Shown here one piece after another: positions 60,821 to 64,000 of a stretch of DNA of 64,000 nt. The stretch covers positions 1,860,001 to 1,924,000 of the forward strand of contig NZ_CP034998.1 in the NCBI RefSeq assembly GCF_002531755.2. Direction: 5' to 3'. The notes under the pieces are model-generated. The model worked only from the letters and a program-made list of their open reading frames with translations, was not told the DNA's origin and made no database searches. Origin of the DNA: Rhizobium acidisoli. Its GTDB lineage: Bacteria > Pseudomonadota > Alphaproteobacteria > Rhizobiales > Rhizobiaceae. The position numbers were made by a program, and so were the translations under genes. The number at the start of each line of letters is the position of its first letter. The stretch's first letter is position 1.

Positions 60821-61102
60821 TCACTCAACGCTTGGCCGAGAAATCGCGTCCATTCGTTCAGCCTCCTGGAAGACATAGGGAGGCGGATTGACGCCTGGCG
60901 CGCGCGTCACGCGTGACCACCAGCTGATCGAGAAGGTCGGTGGCGTCACCGTCGCGTCGAGAGGAACCGTCAGCACATGGGCGGAACGAATGAGCTCGGT
61001 TGGCCTCAGCCGGTCGCTCTTTTCTGCAGAATGCGAAGCCTCGCCAGCTGCGACGGCGATCACCGCGACCGATAGGAAAGAGACTGTCCGAGCGCACTGC
61101 AT
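60821..61102 (-). CDS. small secreted hypothetical protein
   Basis: Possible exported protein of 93 residues: MQCARTVSFLSVAVIAVAAG looks like a signal peptide, followed by a mature part with VTVPxDATVTPPTF-like beta character and VNPPPYVF. I know no family. The gene converges on tyrS with a shared terminator. Antisense frames of similar size are less convincing. Low confidence. Confidence 0.5.
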   Translation of the reverse strand: MQCARTVSFLSVAVIAVAAGEASHSAEKSDRLRPTELIRSAHVLTVPLDATVTPPTFSISWWSRVTRAPGVNPPPYVFQEAERMDAISRPSVE

Positions 61103-61303
61103 GGCATCCTCCGACATCGCCCCGACCATTATTTGCTGGCCGGAAGCCGCATTACATCAGAATTACCTAAAATAGGCAAAGCATCATTGCCTGACTGGAC
61201 AGTATAGGTCTGAATCAGCGGATAAGCCGCACGACAATGACCGCTTTATCGGAACCTTTTCCGCCCGCCGGGATTTGCGACCAGATTGAATTGGAGCGCC
61301 GGC

Positions 61304-62965
61304 ATGATCAACGACCTCTGGTATAAGAACGCCGTCATCTACTGTCTCTCGGTCGAGACCTTCATGGATGCGAACGGTGACGGCGTCGGTGACTTTCAGG
61401 GGCTGATGCGGCGCCTCGATTATCTCTCCGGCCTTGGCGTGACGGCGATCTGGCTGATGCCCTTCCAGACGTCGCCCGGCCGCGACGACGGCTATGATGT
61501 TTCCGACTATTACAATGTCGACCCGCGCTACGGTTCGCTCGGCGATTTCGTCGAGTTCACCCATGGCGCCAAGCAGCGCGGTATCCGCGTGCTGATCGAC
61601 CTGGTGATCAACCACACCTCCAAGGACCATCCCTGGTTTCAAGACGCCAGAAGCGACCCGCACTCACGCTATCGCGACTGGTACGTCTGGTCTGAGAAAA
61701 AACCTGCGAATGCCGATCAGGGCATGGTCTTCCCCGGCGTCCAGAAGACCACCTGGACCCATGACGAAAAGGCCAGGGCCTATTATTTTCACCGCTTCTA
61801 CGACCACCAGCCCGATCTCAACACCTCCAATCCCGAGGTGCAGGCCGAGATCCTCAAGATCATGGGCTTCTGGATCCAGCTCGGCGTCTCCGGCTTCCGG
61901 ATGGATGCCGCCCCCTTCATCATCGCGACGAAAGGCGCAGACGTTTCCAAGCTCGTCGAGCAGTTCGACATGCTGAGGAAGTTTCGCGAATTCCTGCAAT
62001 GGCGCCTGGGCGATTCCATTATCCTCGCCGAGGCCAATATCCTGCCGAAGGACAATTTCGAATATTTCGGCGACGACGGCGACCGCATGCAGATGATGTT
62101 CAATTTCCAGGTCAATCAGGCACTGTTTTATGCTCTCGCCAGCGCCGATACGCGGCCGCTGAAGAAGGCGATGGAGACGACGAAACCGCGCCCGGCCACC
62201 GCCCAATGGGGTCTTTTTCTGCGCAATCACGACGAACTGGATCTCGGCCGGCTGTCGGAAAAGCAGTGCGGCGCGGTCTTTGCCGCTTTCGGACCTGAAA
62301 AGGACATGCAGCTTTACGACAGGGGCATTCGCCGTCGGCTGGCGCCGATGCTCGGCGGCGACCGCCGCAGGATCGAGATGGCTTACAGCCTGCTGTTCTC
62401 GCTGCCCGGAACACCTGTCATCCGCTACGGCGACGAGATCGGCATGGGCGACAATCTGGCCTTGCCGGAACGCAATTGCGCCCGCACGCCGATGCAGTGG
62501 TCGACGGAACCGGAAGGCGGTTTCACCAAGAGTGGAAAGCCTGTCTCGCCTGTCATCAAGGACGGCCCCTACGGTTTCCAGCATGTCAACGTCGCCGAAC
62601 AGCGGCGCGATCCAAACTCGCTGCTGAACTGGACCGAACGAATGATCCGGATGCGCAAGGAAGCCCCGGAGATCGGCTGGGGCGATTTCTCCGTGGTCGA
62701 CACGGGTGACGACGGCGTGCTGGCGCTTCGTTACGACTGGCGGGGTAATTCCGTGCTGATCCTGCACAATCTGCATGCGCAGCCGGCAGAAGTGACCTTC
62801 GATCCCGATGTCGGCGAAGACGGACGACAGCTGATCGACATCGCCGATGGTGCGAGCAGCGATGCGGACGAGAAAGGCTTTCACACCGTCAGGCTCGATG
62901 CCTACGGCTACCGCTGGTATCGCGTCGGCGGCCTCGACTATCTCCTCAGGCGCAAGGAGATTTAA
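61304..62965 (+). CDS. GH13 alpha-glucosidase / trehalose synthase-like enzyme
   Basis: Alpha-amylase superfamily enzyme of 553 residues, cytosolic, no signal peptide. Catalytic residues of the TIM barrel: nucleophile D201 in GFRMDAAPF, acid/base E243 in ILAEANI, and D310 in RNHDELD. The opening LWYKNAVIYCLSVETFMDAN and DGVGDFQGL are typical of trehalose synthase and related alpha-glucan enzymes of subfamily 16. A C-terminal beta domain ends in VGGLDYLLRRKE. Trehalose from maltose or hydrolysis of alpha-glucosides are the options. The stop TAA joins the repeat that follows. Confidence 0.87.
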   Translation: MINDLWYKNAVIYCLSVETFMDANGDGVGDFQGLMRRLDYLSGLGVTAIWLMPFQTSPGRDDGYDVSDYYNVDPRYGSLGDFVEFTHGAKQRGIRVLIDLVINHTSKDHPWFQDARSDPHSRYRDWYVWSEKKPANADQGMVFPGVQKTTWTHDEKARAYYFHRFYDHQPDLNTSNPEVQAEILKIMGFWIQLGVSGFRMDAAPFIIATKGADVSKLVEQFDMLRKFREFLQWRLGDSIILAEANILPKDNFEYFGDDGDRMQMMFNFQVNQALFYALASADTRPLKKAMETTKPRPATAQWGLFLRNHDELDLGRLSEKQCGAVFAAFGPEKDMQLYDRGIRRRLAPMLGGDRRRIEMAYSLLFSLPGTPVIRYGDEIGMGDNLALPERNCARTPMQWSTEPEGGFTKSGKPVSPVIKDGPYGFQHVNVAEQRRDPNSLLNWTERMIRMRKEAPEIGWGDFSVVDTGDDGVLALRYDWRGNSVLILHNLHAQPAEVTFDPDVGEDGRQLIDIADGASSDADEKGFHTVRLDAYGYRWYRVGGLDYLLRRKEI

Positions 62966-63070
62966 TGCATGTCACCCGCAAGTGTGCAGCGGTTCCGGGA
63001 TAACGACATGCATCAAAACAAAAAACTAAAGCGCGTCGCATGAATCAAGTTTGATGCGACGCGCTTTAGC
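62964..63070 (+). repeat. two-palindrome intergenic repeat, RIME-like, copy D
   Basis: Module 1 has TGCATGTC...GACATGCA, then ATCAAAACAAAAA, then module 2 as a perfect 16-bp stem (63026-63041 with 63054-63069) beginning CTAAAGCGCGTCGCAT. Same order as copies A and C. Its left end overlaps the TAA stop of the GH13 gene. Confidence 0.82.
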
Positions 63071-63081
63071 TTCTCGGCCGC

Positions 63082-64000
63082 CTATTGGAATTCGAAGATT
63101 TGCCGGAAGACACCCGGCGCGATGATCGACAGCGGATTGATCTGCAGGTTCGGATGGTCGAACTTGCCTGTCAGCTTGAAGGTGATGCCGATCAGGCCGC
63201 GGTCGCTGCCATTGCCGAGGATGATGCCGATCAGCGGCAGTTCGGCAAACAGCCGGTTGAGACCGTAGGCCGGCATGAAGGTGCCGGTCATGTCCATGTT
63301 GCCCTTGCCGTCGCGCACTATGCCCTGGAATGTCGCGCCGATCTGGTCGCCGCGCAACACGCCGTTTTCGATGCCGATCATGCCACCCCGCGAAACGACC
63401 CGGGCAAAGCCACGCTGGAAGCGCTGCGACGAGGTGTCGATGTCGCGCTTGACGGCTTCGTTCAGGCTGCGCTGTTCATTTCCGACAGGCGTCGAGACGA
63501 TCGATTGCAGCCGTTGTTCGTTGACGATCGAGAAACGGCGCACATCGAGCGAACCGTCCCAGCCGCCCTGCGCCGAAAGGCGGATCGCCAGATTGAGCAG
63601 GCCGCCCTGCATGTGCTGGTAGAGGTCGGCGAAACGCGAGACTGCGCCGGCATCGCCGCTGGTGATGTTGATGACGCCGCCGTCCTTCATCTGGCTGACC
63701 ACGGCCTCGCCACTGTCGGTCACGGCCGAAAAGTTCAGCGCCTGCAGTTTGTCGCCGCGCAGTGACACCTGCGCCTGGAAATTGCCGATCTTCTCGTCGT
63801 TGAAGCCGATGACGTTTTTCAGCCTGGCGCGCACCGATACGCCGGTGTCGCCGGCATCCCCGTCATCATCGCCATCGCCCGAGCCGGATTTCAACCGCGC
63901 GATGACAGGCCGCGCATCGGCGCTGTCGCCGGAGACCGAAACGTCGAAATTGCCCTTGCTGCGCTTCACCGACAGGGCAAAATCGTCAAGCGAGGAGAGT
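63082..64000 (-). CDS. AsmA/YhdP-like (DUF3971) protein, C-terminal part; 5' end outside the window
   Basis: About 306 residues from the C-terminal end of a much larger protein; the frame is open to the right edge. The visible part shows repetitive beta strands, an Asp-Gly rich insertion (SGDGDDDGDAGDTG) and the AsmA_2-type end with GGMIGIENGVLRGDQIGA, LNRLFAELPLIGIILG and NPLSIIAPGVFRQIF. Such proteins are inner-membrane anchored, long periplasmic bridges thought to help phospholipid transport to the outer membrane. A GTG near 63969 is only internal. Confidence 0.8.
   Translation of the reverse strand, partial: LSSLDDFALSVKRSKGNFDVSVSGDSADARPVIARLKSGSGDGDDDGDAGDTGVSVRARLKNVIGFNDEKIGNFQAQVSLRGDKLQALNFSAVTDSGEAVVSQMKDGGVINITSGDAGAVSRFADLYQHMQGGLLNLAIRLSAQGGWDGSLDVRRFSIVNEQRLQSIVSTPVGNEQRSLNEAVKRDIDTSSQRFQRGFARVVSRGGMIGIENGVLRGDQIGATFQGIVRDGKGNMDMTGTFMPAYGLNRLFAELPLIGIILGNGSDRGLIGITFKLTGKFDHPNLQINPLSIIAPGVFRQIFEFQ

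Overview
The window looks like chromosomal DNA of a Rhizobium species of the R. leguminosarum / R. etli type. The evidence is the gene content (PccA/PccB, class III alcohol dehydrogenase, a suf operon with two cysteine desulfurases, ATP12 chaperone, BTLCP and DUF1489 proteins), high GC with GC-rich third codon positions, and several copies of two-palindrome intergenic repeats of the rhizobial RIME type. This assignment is by recognition only. No transposase, integrase, prophage, plasmid replication gene or CRISPR array is visible, so this is mostly ordinary core chromosome with small unusual details.

Layout. 0-7 kb: a flavoenzyme pair, a secreted repeat protein, then a leftward run from an Fe-S scaffold through yidD, a DUF1697 protein and thrS to an acyltransferase. 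7-15 kb: folE, hisI, a patatin-like lipase, a CBS protein, a rhomboid protease, a probable small RNA, PAS and PilZ proteins, an iminopeptidase and a BTLCP protease. 15-27 kb: a D,D-carboxypeptidase with SPOR domain, sdaA, two coupled membrane proteins, a MerR regulator, mgtE, a deformylase-like protein with altered catalytic motifs, BON and repeat-containing secreted proteins, an ICMT-type methyltransferase and lipB. 27.6-37 kb: tRNA-Leu(GAG), an EamA transporter, pccA, adhC, a guanidine exporter behind a guanidine-II riboswitch, DoxX, and pccB on the other strand. 37-42 kb: ATP12, a HAD phosphatase, an RluC-type pseudouridine synthase, crcB, and a copper pair that includes a YcnI-PCuAC fusion. 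42-47 kb: a tandem glycine riboswitch and gcvT-gcvH-gcvP. 47-49 kb: a GH25 lipoprotein and a miniature flagellar-rod-like protein. 48.6-56 kb: the leftward suf operon (desulfurase, sufB, small membrane protein, sufC, sufD, sufS, sufT, sufA) with an iron-type promoter. 56-64 kb: a hydrolase, an O-acyltransferase, anmK, tyrS, a GH13 enzyme and a partial AsmA/YhdP-like gene cut by the right edge.

Genes that appear to work together: the glycine cleavage genes under a glycine sensor; the suf genes with overlapping TGAC-N7-GTCA and TTCTAAA-N6-TTTAGAA palindromes at the predicted promoter, suggesting iron control; the secreted copper proteins; and the Gdx exporter with its RNA sensor. The observations most worth following are the deformylase-like protein lacking its metal ligands, the guanidine-II riboswitch directly after a promoter, the extra membrane protein inside the suf operon, the twin CX3C tail on a DUF1624 protein, and intergenic palindromes that supply the stop codons of their neighbours.
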